In this document: positions 32,201 to 40,291 of the stretch, piece after piece | How the letters are laid out: each line of letters opens with the position of its first letter | How positions within the stretch are numbered: position 1 is the stretch's first letter | From: Phoronis australis | Lineage: Eukaryota; Phoronida; Phoronidae | NCBI GenBank assembly: GCA_002633005.1 | Contig: NMRA01000019.1 | Span: forward strand, 386,229 to 450,228 | Reading direction: 5' to 3' | Length of the DNA stretch: 64,000 bases | Translations under genes and position numbers: made by a program | The notes under the pieces: model-generated | Databases searched by the model: none | What the model was told of the DNA's origin: nothing | Seen by the model: the letters and a program-made list of their open reading frames with translations, nothing else

Positions 32201-33042
32201 ATGTTGTTTGAAAACAAGGATTACTTTAGCGATCTTGAGAGCATCTGAAAATATACCAGTATGCAAGCATTGTTCGATCATGGTCGTGAGAGGTACAATT
32301 ATAAAAGAACTGTTTATTTTTATAATTTTAGGGGATAAACTGTCATGACCGGTGCTATTTTTGTGTCAGTTTCCCTCGATGATCGTTTCAGAACTAAAAG
32401 TACGCGTAGATTAAGCACAAATACACGAAGATTAAGTGAAAATGCGCGTAGGTTAAGTAAACGTACGCGTAGAATAATCACACTTCTTCGTGCAGAAATT
32501 AAGGCACTCGTTTAAGAGCCCCTTGGCGTTTCATAGATATGCTATTGTCGTGTCTATACCATCACATGAATTCTACTTTTACAAAGTATACTTCCTTCGT
32601 TTAAAAACAGACCATTACCATATCCTTTGCCCGTGAACGCTAACTCTGTTGAAGGCAGTTCAGCAGTGAAAATATACTGACCTATTACAGCCTTGTTCGT
32701 AATACTCGTAACTCAGTGCGCCTGTCTTTCCATGATAATGGGTTAGATTAATTGCCTCTAGTTCTGCCCGACTAAAGTGTTTTAAACACTATAACGTTTT
32801 ACAACTTTAAAAGTTGTAAAACTTTCCCACCTTGAAATAACCTGATTGCGACACCAGCTGTGTTGTGGTTACAGCATGCCATGACCTACCATCAGACCAC
32901 CACAGAACAACTGGGTATCGTCATAGTTAATAGCGGTGTTCCATCCAAATCGCCATGCCGTCGAACGTCCTGGAGGGAGGACCAATCGTCCGTGACCGTA
33001 AACAGAAACGAAACTCGAAAGCAATACGAAAATTGACTTCAT
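13986..33042 (-). CDS. AA15 lytic polysaccharide monooxygenase (five exons)
   Basis: Secreted copper enzyme that oxidatively cleaves chitin or cellulose. Exons run from 33,042 down to 13,986: 32,890-33,042; 27,637-27,777; 26,075-26,184; 24,615-24,758; 13,986-14,269. In order they encode a 16-residue signal peptide, a mature N-terminal His (the copper histidine brace), CGVCGDPW, EAGGRYATGTIV, TANHGGW with the second copper-ligand His at about residue 110, CDQCVLQWKYHTG and NSWGCDPDG...EEFYACSDV. A Pro/Thr/Ser linker and a Cys-rich tail follow. The visible exons give about 276 residues, a normal length for AA15 with an added tail. Phases agree at three of the four joints. Between exons 3 and 4 they do not, so a microexon is probably missing. 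No frameshift or stop is seen inside the exons. The family is known; the splice model is read from the sequence. Confidence 0.85.
14807..15213. mobile_element. TCGAG-rich MITE with ~110-bp inverted repeats, copy 1
   Basis: Left end 'ctgggcccggtctccaatc' and right end, read inward, 'cagggcccgatctctaatc'. The match continues inward through 'actcgaa' strings, 'ttgg/caattt', 'gcgaactcaagataa' and 'gctcgagtac', about 110 nt in all. The middle is dense in ctcgag/tttcgag motifs. No ORF. Related to 23,873-24,266 and to the decayed piece at 12,165-12,365. Confidence 0.75.
15436..15540 (+). repeat. hAT-like repeat end, interrupted by gap
   Basis: 'agtggcggatttagggggg' matches the terminal repeat of the element at 16,284-16,596. 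The next 32 bases (15,455-15,486) are N, and G-rich sequence follows, so the copy cannot be read through. Confidence 0.5.
15455..15486. other. Assembly gap (32 N)
   Basis: Run of N within a G-rich repeat. Short gaps of this kind usually mark homopolymer or collapsed repeat sequence. Frames reported across it are meaningless. Confidence 0.99.
16140..16276 (+). pseudogene. THAP zinc-finger first exon, frameshifted
   Basis: From ATG 16,140 the frame reads MLRCIVPACPNYAAARKAG, with the C-x4-C spacing of a THAP (C2CH) DNA-binding domain at the very N-terminus. An eight-T run at 16,203-16,210 shifts the frame; the next frame continues PRETEMLRKWLVVVKNEKYA, matching the 'P...LRKWL' half. A GT donor (GTAAAT) lies at 16,277. 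THAP domains bind transposon ends in P- and Kolobok-type transposases. The shift makes this copy nonfunctional unless it is a sequencing error in the T run. Confidence 0.7.
16284..16596. mobile_element. hAT-like MITE inserted in the Kolobok-like element
   Basis: Ends are CAGTGGCGGATCTAGG (left) and CATAAGCGGATTTAGG (right, read inward). It is absent from copy 2 of the host element, where 'ctgtaaatagcaagtatg' is continuous, so that copy is the empty site. At least AAATA is duplicated at the two edges. The 'GTGGCGGAT' termini suggest hAT, which makes 8-bp duplications; here the outer three positions have diverged. GC-rich interior with no ORF of its own. Confidence 0.75.
16678..16851 (-). pseudogene. 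Acidic YQFE first exon (P2X7-tail-like)
   Basis: 58 codons from ATG 16,851 (MTTRNLDFDESSSVDPYEDF, then SLSFTDYQFEQEYSDEEILE and RRREQAQTTERMSYL), ending exactly at a GT donor (GTATGC) in phase 0. Very acidic, then basic. The 'YQFE.EY..EE...RR' pattern resembles the start of P2X7-receptor-tail-like proteins that are multicopy in invertebrate genomes; I hold this loosely. No further exon remains in the element. Copy 2 keeps the donor as GTAAGC. Confidence 0.5.
17381..17475. repeat. 60-bp direct duplication
   Basis: 'ccgagccactggccgggata' at 17,390 recurs 60 bp later as 'ccgagccactgaccaggata', with flanking matches before and after. It is about 1.6 units, lies within Kolobok-like copy 1, and is lost from copy 2, where the gypsy insertion and deletion removed the region. 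Confidence 0.6.
18905..19027 (-). repeat. hAT-like MITE fragment
   Basis: Read on minus, it starts 'cagtggtggatctaggatat', then 'cacaagggggggcccaaca', as at 50,972-51,020. The distal half has diverged or been truncated. Confidence 0.6.
19900..20490 (+). repeat. Dispersed repeat family D, longest copy
   Basis: The first part matches 3,120-3,460 and the second part matches 9,680-9,880, so this copy joins two halves that stand apart elsewhere. It is about 590 bp with no ORF worth keeping. Terminal structure is not evident. Confidence 0.55.
23873..24266. mobile_element. TCGAG-rich MITE, copy 2
   Basis: Same architecture as 14,807-15,213: outer 'atcgggttcctaa' and, read inward from the right, 'ctcgggtctaatctta'. 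Inner shared strings include 'ctattattgtgtgctcgag', 'actcgagatttcg' and 'ctcgagtatagaataatag'. Lies in AA15 intron 4, close to exon 4. Confidence 0.65.
24615..24758 (-). CDS. AA15 exon 4: CDQCVLQW
   Basis: 144 nt, phase 1 at both ends. The acceptor is 'ttttataacag' before 24,758; the donor is GTAAGC from 24,614. Encodes IPYRFKVVPFVIGVDYSAGQ, then VKLPGNLVCDQCVLQWKYHT; the two Cys of CxxC and the QW are family hallmarks. The upstream frame holds no other AG acceptor before a stop, so this 5' edge is firm. Exon 3 leaves in phase 2, so the two do not join directly in frame. Confidence 0.85.
24759..26074 (-). other. AA15 intron 3 region, with MITE and a likely missing microexon
   Basis: Between exon 3 (leaves in phase 2) and exon 4 (enters in phase 1). 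A direct join breaks the frame and also lacks about ten residues expected after ECLD. A microexon of length 3n+2 is therefore predicted here. I scanned the minus strand and found no unambiguous candidate. Contains the MITE at 25,154-25,286. Confidence 0.6.
25154..25286. mobile_element. MITE with GTTCAGTAA termini, copy 2
   Basis: 133 bp. Left GTTCAGTAACGCTAGGACC; right, read inward, GTTCAGTAACGCTAGGTAC. The interior 'atctcacgtaatctcgcga' is shared with 9,526-9,664 (as 'gcgagattacgcgagatatt') and with 4,970-5,010. A second internal 'aacgctaggacc' follows the left end. Confidence 0.8.
26075..26184 (-). CDS. AA15 exon 3: TANHGGW copper His
   Basis: 110 nt after the acceptor 'gttttcttctag', entering in phase 0 and leaving in phase 2 at donor GTAAAG (from 26,074). 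Encodes WIDVQAQITANHGGWISFKI followed by CPVKDKT and THECLD. The His in TANHGG is the second ligand of the copper brace. The exon is too short for ordinary ORF calling and was found by searching for the motif between exons 2 and 4. Confidence 0.85.
26185..27636 (-). other. AA15 intron 2
   Basis: Phase 0 GT-AG intron. AT-rich, with no element or nested exon recognised. Confidence 0.6.
27637..27777 (-). CDS. AA15 exon 2: CGVCGDPW and EAGGRYATGTI
   Basis: 141 nt, 47 codons, phase 0 at both ends. The acceptor is 'cggcttcag' before 27,777; the donor is GTAACT from 27,636. Encodes AQIQAGYKCGVCGDPW, then NEAGGRYATGTIVAHYKKGQ. Joining to exon 1 gives CGG-LM-AQ, matching family spacing between CGG and the next Gln. 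The open frame continues 5' past the acceptor to 27,816, but that extension does not fit the family. Confidence 0.85.
28640..29180. repeat. Dispersed repeat family F, copy 1
   Basis: About 540 bp, matched in inverse orientation at 37,400-37,960 and in its first half at 43,496-43,770. Shared blocks: 'ggcacgcgcttta', 'cagtcattggttagctttac', 'gtgcttgaagcacat', 'cattccgaaaaggcgcaa' and 'aattaccgaggaaaattaag'. The two ends show an approximate inverted similarity (cagcacgcaggtatcac / aagcacgctggtaacac). Confidence 0.65.
29550..29773 (-). CDS. Possible exon, unknown product
   Basis: An open minus-strand frame begins after a 'cttacaccacag' acceptor-like site and reaches a CG|GTAATG donor-like site near 29,550. 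It encodes VKITFHFPDCGYRTRLHLHS followed by a Cys-containing stretch and SAIRTPNFYLPNGLATLPTS. Composition looks protein-like, but I recognise no family. It sits inside AA15 intron 1 on the same strand and does not fit between AA15 exons 1 and 2, which already join in phase. It could belong to a nested gene, an alternative exon or chance. Confidence 0.2.
30030..30506 (-). repeat. AGAGG-TIR element, truncated copy
   Basis: Inverted relative of 33,741-34,531. It ends 'ccaggcctct' at 30,506 next to TTAA (30,507-30,510). It shares 'aaagcacgtctcctta' (inverse), 'aaaatcgtgaattttct' and 'gacgtt(g)gagatggtac'. The opposite terminus is missing, and no tandem A-rich block is present. Confidence 0.55.
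31020..32385 (-). pseudogene. Non-LTR (LINE) retrotransposon reverse transcriptase relic
   Basis: Minus-strand fragments of a LINE RT. From about 32,365 down: STGHDSLSPKIIK, PGNYRPISVLPRISKII (RT block 'NYRPISLL'), FLDLSEALDTTDH (catalytic 'D.skAFDtv.H' block, altered), SYLSNRTRYVSL, a 'ADDT' block near 31,690 replacing the usual YADDT, and a 3' region HNSLVLPHLFYSITTWG. Several frameshifts and stops separate the pieces. The endonuclease domain and 5' end are absent, as in typical 5'-truncated copies. The clade is likely within the CR1/L2/Jockey assemblage; I cannot resolve it further. It lies in AA15 intron 1 on the same strand. Confidence 0.8.
32890..33042 (-). CDS. AA15 exon 1: signal peptide and copper His
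   Basis: 51 codons starting at ATG 33,042. MKSIFVLLSSFVSVYG is a good secretion signal, and cleavage would leave HGRLVLPPGRSTAW, placing the copper-binding His at the mature N-terminus as the family requires. The exon continues through RFGWNTAINYDDTQLFCGG, the conserved family N-terminal region. Donor GTAGGT begins at 32,889 (phase 0). A TATA box lies about 80 nt upstream. There is no in-frame ATG closer to the signal peptide. Confidence 0.85.
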
Positions 33043-33120
33043 TTGAGAGCCAAAAATAACAATTCCTATTGCTAAAAGCTTCCCTAAGACCAGTGCTGTA
33101 TTAACTAATTGTTTCGGCGT

Positions 33121-33126
33121 TTTATA
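33121..33126 (-). promoter_or_regulatory. TATA box of the AA15 gene
   Basis: TATAAA on minus, within 'agaatataaaacgcc', about 80 nt upstream of ATG 33,042. A start about 30 nt downstream would give a 5' UTR near 50 nt. Position and context are good; no start-site motif was verified. Confidence 0.5.
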
Positions 33127-33185
33127 TTCTTAGTGAGATTGTTAAAACACAAAGCTGCTTAACTGTGCAAAGTATTTTCTGCACT

Positions 33186-33620
33186 TTAATACTTGTTAAT
33201 TGTCATTATCCGATTGTCAGTGAAGTAGTCATTAAAACAACTGAGGCATTGCTGGCACCATAGACACACGTAAATTAGCGTTTCGGCTTGACAGACTAGT
33301 GAGACGAGTTTCTCAAGGTGAATAAAATTATCTACATAATGCCAGTGCCAGAAAACATGCCCCTCAACTTTGACATGGTGTTTTTTTGAAAAAATAAAGT
33401 GCATAAACCGTTTGAAAATAAGTGAATGGTGGAACGCTCTGTAATAACCATAATGACGACGACCCCGAAATTTGGTGACCATAACGACGTGTTTTTTCAC
33501 TAAACGCTTTGGGTAGCGTTCCGCAGAACAAGTATGCGAAAAAAGTGAAACAGTGAAAGACGAGTTTCGCGATAATGCTCTGGAGCTTACTACCCTATTT
33601 CCTAGCAAAATGGCGGCCAC
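33186..33620 (-). other. Unassigned open frame with ATGGCGGC motif
   Basis: A 144-codon frame upstream of the AA15 promoter has no ATG at its start (GTG) and no recognisable domain beyond a short basic FRGRRHYGYYRAFHH. On the plus strand, 'caaaatggcggcc' at 33,607-33,619 resembles the YY1-type site found at many metazoan promoters, and would start a six-codon exon before GTCAGT. The evidence is insufficient for either gene. Confidence 0.15.
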
Positions 33621-33740
33621 TCTTGGTCAGTGAGGTTGTAATGTTGAATTGTGGGATTGAATTCGCTGTTTCCGTTCCGTAACCAACGATTTTTCTTGTC
33701 CAGGCAATCCCACGTAATGCCGTTTCCCATGAGCGCTTAA

Positions 33741-34531
33741 AGAGGCCTGGGTTGCGAAAAATAGACTAAATTGTGTTATTCAAAGTGGTTTTCTGCCACT
33801 AAAACAGAATTCAACCTGTTCACCAGGTATTTTTACTGTTTGCTCGGAAAAGTTTTGTATTTTTGTTGCTGTCAAAGCATTTTTATTTTAGCTTCAAATT
33901 TCGAAAAAAATGACCTGCCAAGTGCTCTTCACTTAATCAACGATTTTTCTCCCATGAGACAAAGCACGTCTCCTTATAATTTTGTTATGGCAAGACATAG
34001 ACGTAGCACATTTCTCTCACATGGAAATTTTGACCTTTGACCTTTGATGTAAATAAAACAAGCAAACAAGAAATAAAACAAGCAAACAAGAAATAAAACA
34101 AGCAAACAAGAAGTAAAACAAACAACAGAACAAGCAAACAAGAAACAAAACACGCAGCAGCCACTTCGATTAAGAGGCAATTGGTGTAAGTCCGGTTTAA
34201 AATTAGTTATAAATGTATCGTAGTATTCAAATCTATTATAAAATGCGGTTGGAGTTATTGTTAGGAAATTGCTTGCTTCACTGGCTTGCCTGATACTATG
34301 CTTTTAACCTCAGATTCCGGCGAAGGGCGATCAGACATGACAATCTGACAAAAATATCCAACTGAGTTTTTTCTTAGCGCGTACTTCAAAAATCGTGAAT
34401 TTTCTGATTTTTTTTCTGTAAATACCCTCACACGGAAAAGTGAATAACTCAGTAGTAGACGTTGGAGATGGTACTTTCATCAAAAGTTGTTTAAAAGATA
34501 TTTTTGACGAGCTTTCGCGTCCCACGCCTCT
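33741..34531. mobile_element. TTAA-flanked element with AGAGGC termini
   Basis: Flanked by TTAA at 33,737-33,740 and 34,532-34,535. The ends read AGAGGCCTGGGTTGCGAAA and, inward from the right, AGAGGCGTGGGACGCGAAA. 791 bp with no transposase, so nonautonomous. TTAA targeting again suggests Kolobok or piggyBac. An A-rich 20-bp tandem array sits inside. Relatives: 30,030-30,506 and 43,773-44,030. Confidence 0.7.
34051..34155. repeat. 20-bp tandem repeat, about five units
   Basis: Unit aaataaaacaagcaaacaag: three perfect copies at 34,051-34,110, then degenerate ones with deletions to about 34,155. It lies inside the AGAGGC-terminated element and is absent from its other copies, so it expanded locally. 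Confidence 0.9.
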
Positions 34532-34539
34532 TTAAAAGG

Positions 34540-37390
34540 ATACCAAACCCTAGTTTGGCCTACTGACAGATATTAAAAACGACTTATCCACCCACTTCTC
34601 TGAAACAAAATAATGTTCTGTAACCTCCCGACAACCATTAAAAGTTTGGATAAAATTGAAAAAATTTTCAAAGTCTGCTAAACAGGCAAGCATGACCTAC
34701 ACTTTTATCCGAATAACGGGGCAACTGTGGGGAAAGACCACCCACCAAGAACCATAATTATATCTAATCTGTGACCTACAGATCATGAGTTTTTAGTTGC
34801 TGCCTGCTTTTATCGTTCAAGACTGACGCCGACGATGCATGAGCAGGTGACAGAATAAGGATTGGTTGAAATCATCGAAACAGTGTTTAGCACTCTTTTA
34901 AGGTTATGGTTTAGTATTATGGTCACACGGAAGTGTTCATGTGACGTTACCTCAAATTCGTTCTGATTTTGCTCTGTGATAATGCTGAGCCCAATTTTCG
35001 TCGCAAGTGCACGCAAACGTATCACCGCGGCTTACGGTAACGAAGACGCAGCCCTGGGGTCTTGTTCATGAAAAATGACATTTTAAGTAAACTTGCTGGG
35101 ACTTACGCTCCACTCAACAATGTTGGATATGAGTCATATAATTAGAAAGCCCATCACTGGTTCTTGATGGTGTATGATTATAAAAGAAGCAAACGACAAA
35201 TAATTTAATTCATAAATACATGTAATCATCATTTCGCATACCCGACAGGTTTAAAATAGTGTTTTAGATTTTAAAAAGAGTGTTACAGAAATAAGAAAAA
35301 TAATAGGGTGTAATAGTAATATAAAAAGGAAATGAACCAGAGAGGTTATGTAAATTACTAATTAGACCAGCAGCGAAATAACTTAAAAGATACGAAAAAG
35401 ATTTCTGTCCTATATTAAAGTAATACCCGGGACTTAAGAATATGGATCCCTCACAGTTGCTTTGAAGAATTTATTGATGCATTCATTCAAAATTATGCAT
35501 CTTTATATATTAATTGGACGTTTTGTGTAGTTTGATACAGTTCTTCAGTAAAAATTCAGGATGTAGTGGTATTTACAAAAATGTGATAAAATAATTACTC
35601 CTATACGAAATTTGAAATTAACAGTTAAAACATGAGCAAACCTCTATCGTGTGGTTTTGAAATGTACTGCGGATAGATCATTACAAGTCAGAATTTCCAT
35701 AGTAGTTTGTAAATAAATTCATTTCTTCAAAAAGTAAAAATTAGTGATTCTGATACCTGCAGTTTGTGCTACCGTAAATAAGAGACAATGGAACACAATT
35801 TTACGATTGTTATGTTAGTGAATAAAATGGTCTATGGAAAATAATAATATTCATGACAAAGAGACAAATGAACACGTGTTCCATAGTTGTAAACATTCGT
35901 GAATGAAAAAAAAACGAGACAGCTGGATTGAAAAGCGGATATCTGGATAAAAAGTGGGGCATCCGTTTGTTTTTTTAAGTCGAATGGGCAATTGCGGGTG
36001 CCTCAAAAACCCATGGAACGTCCCGTTTTTCTTTTTAGTCGAACGGGAAAATAATGCTATGTGGTGAGGAAAATTACAATAGTACATGATGACATGCCAG
36101 TGTCGCTGTGTGTCAAAAAACGGGACATTTTGATGGTGAAGCGGGATGGCGAGAAAAAATTCAAAAAGTGGGATAGTCGGCCAAGAGCGGTACCACTGGC
36201 AGGTGCAATGTACGCTTTCAGCAACACAAAGTATTGTATTGTTTTTTACAAGGTAAACGTTTCGTTTTTAAAATGCATTTAACGGGTATAGGTAAATACT
36301 ACATATAATATTCGCTAGTCAGAAATCCGGAATTTACGGAAAGTATCTCGGCAACAGGTAAACATGGCACAAATGAATTATAATAGAACCACTTGAAAAC
36401 AGTAATACGGTCAGATGTTGGTAGCTCGTTTATCTATTCTAACTGCTTCGGTCTATATGCGTTCTGACTTGAAAATTGCCATCTGCCGTCACACCAGGTT
36501 CAGTTCCCTAAGTATCATCTAATAAGGAAACTTGGTTCATAATATTCATGTTCTGATGCTCGTAATCAGTGAAGATAATTACACACGTTTCACCCATTAC
36601 ATAACTCACGAATGATGTAACATTTCCGCAAAATGAAACCTGGTAATGAGACTGAACAAAACGTTTTTTTCGTAAATGTATGCCCACGTTGGAAACCGAA
36701 CTCCTCCTTCTAAAGAAAAGCCTTGTCATATTACTATGGCTTGATCAAGAAATACACCCGAGTAAACGTTTTGGGGGCCTAAAATAAAGCTACTGGTTCG
36801 TCCTTGTGTACGGCGGCAGCTAGCATTTATTGAGAAATTTAATCCAGAGCCGAAAGTCGATACGACATCATCAAAATGGCAAACGCACCTGTCATAAAGA
36901 CATGCATATAGTCTCGTGGCGGCTTAGTCAGTAAATACAATTGTATAACCAATTATTGCACTTTATCTGGGTTGTATATTTTTATGTTCATGTTAGCTTT
37001 GAACATTTGTTGCCAGTCGATTAGTTTTGATAAAATTAGCTTGGACGGAAAAAATACACCTACAGTCCAGTAAATTATTTTTATCTAGAAAACCACAACT
37101 GAATCTCACATTTACACGAAAAGTGTTGCAATTTATGAAGCGTTCGTTCAAAAGATAGCTAAAAAGCAAACTTGAATTCATGGCTTAGATATTTACTCTG
37201 CGCGTACCAGAATAAGATAGAAAGCAGATCATCGTACTCAGCTGCTCGTACTAGCACGACCTAATAATATCTTGATGATTCCCAAACAACTGTAGATCAT
37301 GAATATTTGGCTACTCAGGTATGCTATTGGTACTGTTGTTTTGGTACTAATGAACGTTTAAGTTGCTAAATTTAACCAAAAATGTTGGGC
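34540..37390. other. Intergenic, nothing recognised
   Basis: AT-rich, with no exon or element boundaries supported. 35,900-36,170 has several 'cgggac/gtcccg' strings around A and T runs, suggesting an old inverted element. Confidence 0.4.
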
Positions 37391-37399
37391 CACGTGACC

Positions 37400-37960
37400 G
37401 ATTACGCTCACTACGGCTGACCTTGCTGGTTCCCTACGTGCCCTGCGTGCCGCTAGGTGGTCGGAAGCCAGCACTCAGGTATCACTTAATTTTCCTCGGT
37501 ATTTTTTTACACCGGAGTTTCTGATTGGCAAGTCGAATTCTCAACAGGCACAGCAAACAAACTGGCATGACTGATGCACTGAAGTGTAAGTGTGGTCTGT
37601 TGGACAGACAAATCGGTGCTTAAAATTTATGCCGGGTCTACTTCAATTTTCCATACCCCACCGTTTACCTTAACCACTGGGGTTAGGACCAATCTTATTT
37701 AGTGGGAATGTTCATAGCATGGTTCAGGAAATGTGAGTTCTAGAAATTGTGGTTGCGCCTTTTCGGAGTGCATCTTTCTACTGTCGATGGCTTTTGTTTA
37801 CGATACTGTCCCGTATTTATACTGTAAGAATAACACACCATTAAATCGGCCACTGAGATAGGTATTCAGGCATGTAATACTATGTGCTTCAATGAAGTAC
37901 TTGGCTGTAGTGCAGGAACGACATAGTTGCTGCGACGCCACTTGCATGACAGGCCATAGT
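37400..37960. repeat. Dispersed repeat family F, copy 2 (inverted)
   Basis: Reverse complement of 28,640-29,200 over most of its length, with an extra stretch (about 37,640-37,740) not in copy 1. Ends: 'gctggttccctacgtgccct' and 'gacgccacttgcatgacagg'. Confidence 0.65.
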
Positions 37961-37969
37961 CCCAGCTCT

Positions 37970-38735
37970 CATATCTTTCACCTCCGTGGCAATTTTCTGG
38001 GGGCAACGGGAACTTTGCATTAAACCCATCTACAGATGTTCAAAAGTCAATTTCAAAAAAGTTTCCAAGAATACACTTGAGTGCACGTTTAGTAAGAATT
38101 TTAGTTTAAAAGTTGGAAAAATATAACCTCAACTAATATGTTAGCGACCAGGTGTCAGTGCAAAATGATAAGAACAGCCAATCAAATGCCAAGAAATTAT
38201 TGTGTCCATACCTTTCCCCTTCAAAAGTCGTCTGCTTGCCATGAAAACCTTCATCAGAGGACAGTCAGCTGATGTTTTCCTGCTGGCTTAGCTAGCTTGT
38301 TTTCTGCTACTGACTACATTGGATAGTATTAATTTTTGGATGGGTGTGCAAGTAATAGGCAATTACCAAGGGCCAAGGCTGAAAAACCAGCAGGCAGCAG
38401 TTAGGAATTGAGGAAAGCCAAATCAAGTGGCCACGAGTGTCATTGCACTGAAACAATTCTTAATCTTGGCAAATTCCTGAATCATTTTCTGTTTCGCAAA
38501 GAACAGTTTTGGGACAGCTAAGACTCTGCTGAAACCATGAATTATTGAACGAGTGTGCGACTTCACAATAGAATGGCAAGATGTCTGTCCCCTGTTGCAT
38601 TCATGTGTCACCTTCTGCTCAAATTTCCTAGCTGGAATTTTCCGATATTATGTAATGTAAGGCTACTACAAACGAACGTATCAACATTGAATGTAATAGA
38701 AGTATCATTGCTGATAAGTTTTTAAGTGTTTGTGG
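37970..38735. other. Intergenic, nothing recognised
   Basis: No feature supported. The minus-strand open frame at 38,423-38,611 has no family motif. Confidence 0.4.
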
Positions 38736-38740
38736 AAAAA

Positions 38741-38995
38741 CAGAGCTCTTGTCATGCGTGCATGTGGGGGGCTCGGGGGCTTGAATGAGCCTCCCCCATT
38801 TGGCACAGTGGGTAAAAAGGTTTGCCTCAGAGAAACAAAAACTCCGTAGAAAGTGATACAAAAGTCCACTAAAAAGGTAGGAACTACCAAAATTCGACGC
38901 AAAATTCGTATTTCTGAAGTACCCCATGAATCTTAATAAATGTCCACATTCTAAAAAACTCGAGCACCCCTATTTTTAGGCTTGGTGTGTGCATG
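38741..38995 (+). repeat. Dispersed repeat family C, copy 2
   Basis: Starts in 'gcatgtggggggctcggggg' and ends 'ttaggcttggtgtgtgcatg'. It is the best-preserved copy and links the copies at 2,155 and 10,960. Confidence 0.65.
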
Positions 38996-39645
38996 CTTCT
39001 ATCACAAGCAGTGTTACAGACACTTAAAGGATGCAACAAAAATTGAAAGAGCTCTTTAAAAAGAAAAAGACCAAGCTGATGATGGAAATAATGTTGAGCC
39101 CACTAGAAAATTAACGGCCAAATCACAATCAAGGTCCATATTCAGTGGCCACTTTTGGTGAAAAATGGAGGTTGTCATATAACTGTAAAAGCTGGGTTAT
39201 TTTCAAGTACCATCTAAGATATTTTTGAATAGAACCACCGAATAAAATTTTATGGCCTAATGCATCACAGTTGTATAAGAGGTTACGCATACTACAACTT
39301 GTGGTCACAACCCACTTCTACCATGCAAAAATTCATAAGATAGCTGTTATTTTAATAAGTTTTTGATTAAATTGAAGAGGTATCACATACTAAAATAAGA
39401 AAAGTATTACCGTGCTGATCAAGTTGTTCAAGATGATGATACATTGCATATCTTAACACAGTATAATTGAGAACTTCCTTCTCTTGCAATGTGATTCTTA
39501 CAAAAAGAAAATGACAAGTAACTACTTTTCCAAAAACTTTATTGGTGCTATTATAGTTTTTAATACGTTCACCAGTTGGTCAAAATAATTAAAGCAATGC
39601 TAGGCCCAGTGTTCCACATGTAAACAGTAAAAATGGTACTGGTTG

Positions 39646-39662
39646 GGGGGTAGGTACACTAC
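39646..39662 (+). repeat. Outlying copy of the minisatellite core
   Basis: GGGGGTAGGTACACTAC, one mismatch from the core of the array at 39,999-40,144, about 340 bp upstream of it. Confidence 0.7.
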
Positions 39663-39998
39663 GCAGTCAATCAACGTCAAATTTTGACTAAATTACAAAT
39701 GTATGGGATGGTCTCGAGTTTTGTGCTGCCTCTACTTGTTGGTTTGTTGGCAAGTTGAAGTTGTCTTGAGAGATAGAGAACCTGCCTCTGCAACATCAGT
39801 TGTCACATGACGTGTCTTCTAGGATTTTCAGTACTAGCGAAGTCCTGTGTGGTATCAAGTTGTTGTCCACAAATTTGATAATGTCCATTGTTTTTTGTCA
39901 GACTGTATTCATTTTTGGAAATATCAGTATTGTTCATGGGAACATTAGCTGTATGTAAAAGTTCTTGTGTGCAATACTTTATACCACAGAGGTTGAAG

Positions 39999-40144
39999 GT
40001 ACGTACACTACACGGGTACGTACACTACACAGGGGTACGTACACTACACAGGGGTACGTACACTACACAGGGGTACGTACACTACACAGGGGTACGTACA
40101 CTACACAGGGGTACGTACACTACACAGGGGTACGTACACTACAT
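39999..40144 (+). repeat. 19-bp minisatellite, eight units
   Basis: Units begin 'tacgtacactacaca' at 40,000, 40,017, 40,036, 40,055, 40,074, 40,093, 40,112 and 40,131. The first period is 17 bp; the rest are exactly 19 bp. The middle units are identical and the edge units vary. Each unit holds the self-complementary GTACGTAC. Since 19 is not a multiple of 3, the reading frame cycles, and the two overlapping frames give the same repeating peptide offset. That is a property of the array, not evidence of coding. Confidence 0.95.
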
Positions 40145-40291
40145 TTCAATGACAGGTCAGGTTTGTAACTAAATACTAAGAATCTACTGAGAGTTAGTTG
40201 ATTTACTAAATCAATTCAAAGAGGAAAATAAAAAGCACAGCATTCATGTGCATATCTGCCATACTTTGAAAATAGGCACAAATTAAAATAT

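Larger units (their letters stand above)
27778..32889 (-). other. AA15 intron 1 (5.1 kb)
   Basis: Phase 0 GT-AG intron. Contents: family F repeat 28,640-29,180, possible exon 29,550-29,773, AGAGG-type repeat 30,030-30,506 and LINE relic 31,020-32,385. 32,396-32,470 has three spaced 'tacgcgtag'-type strings of unknown origin. A short perfect hairpin (gttttacaac/gttgtaaaac) lies at about 32,796-32,822. Confidence 0.65.

Noticed and set aside
33186-33620. Mitochondrial ribosomal protein-like reading of the minus frame
   Set aside because: Only a short basic 'FRGRR' stretch is suggestive; no ATG at the frame start and no further family match.
39999-40144. CRISPR array
   Set aside because: Direct 19-bp tandem repeat with no spacers, in an animal genome.
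39888-40172. Repetitive peptide frames over the minisatellite
   Set aside because: A 19-bp period lets two frames stay open with the same peptide; no start context, splice signal or flanking coding sequence.
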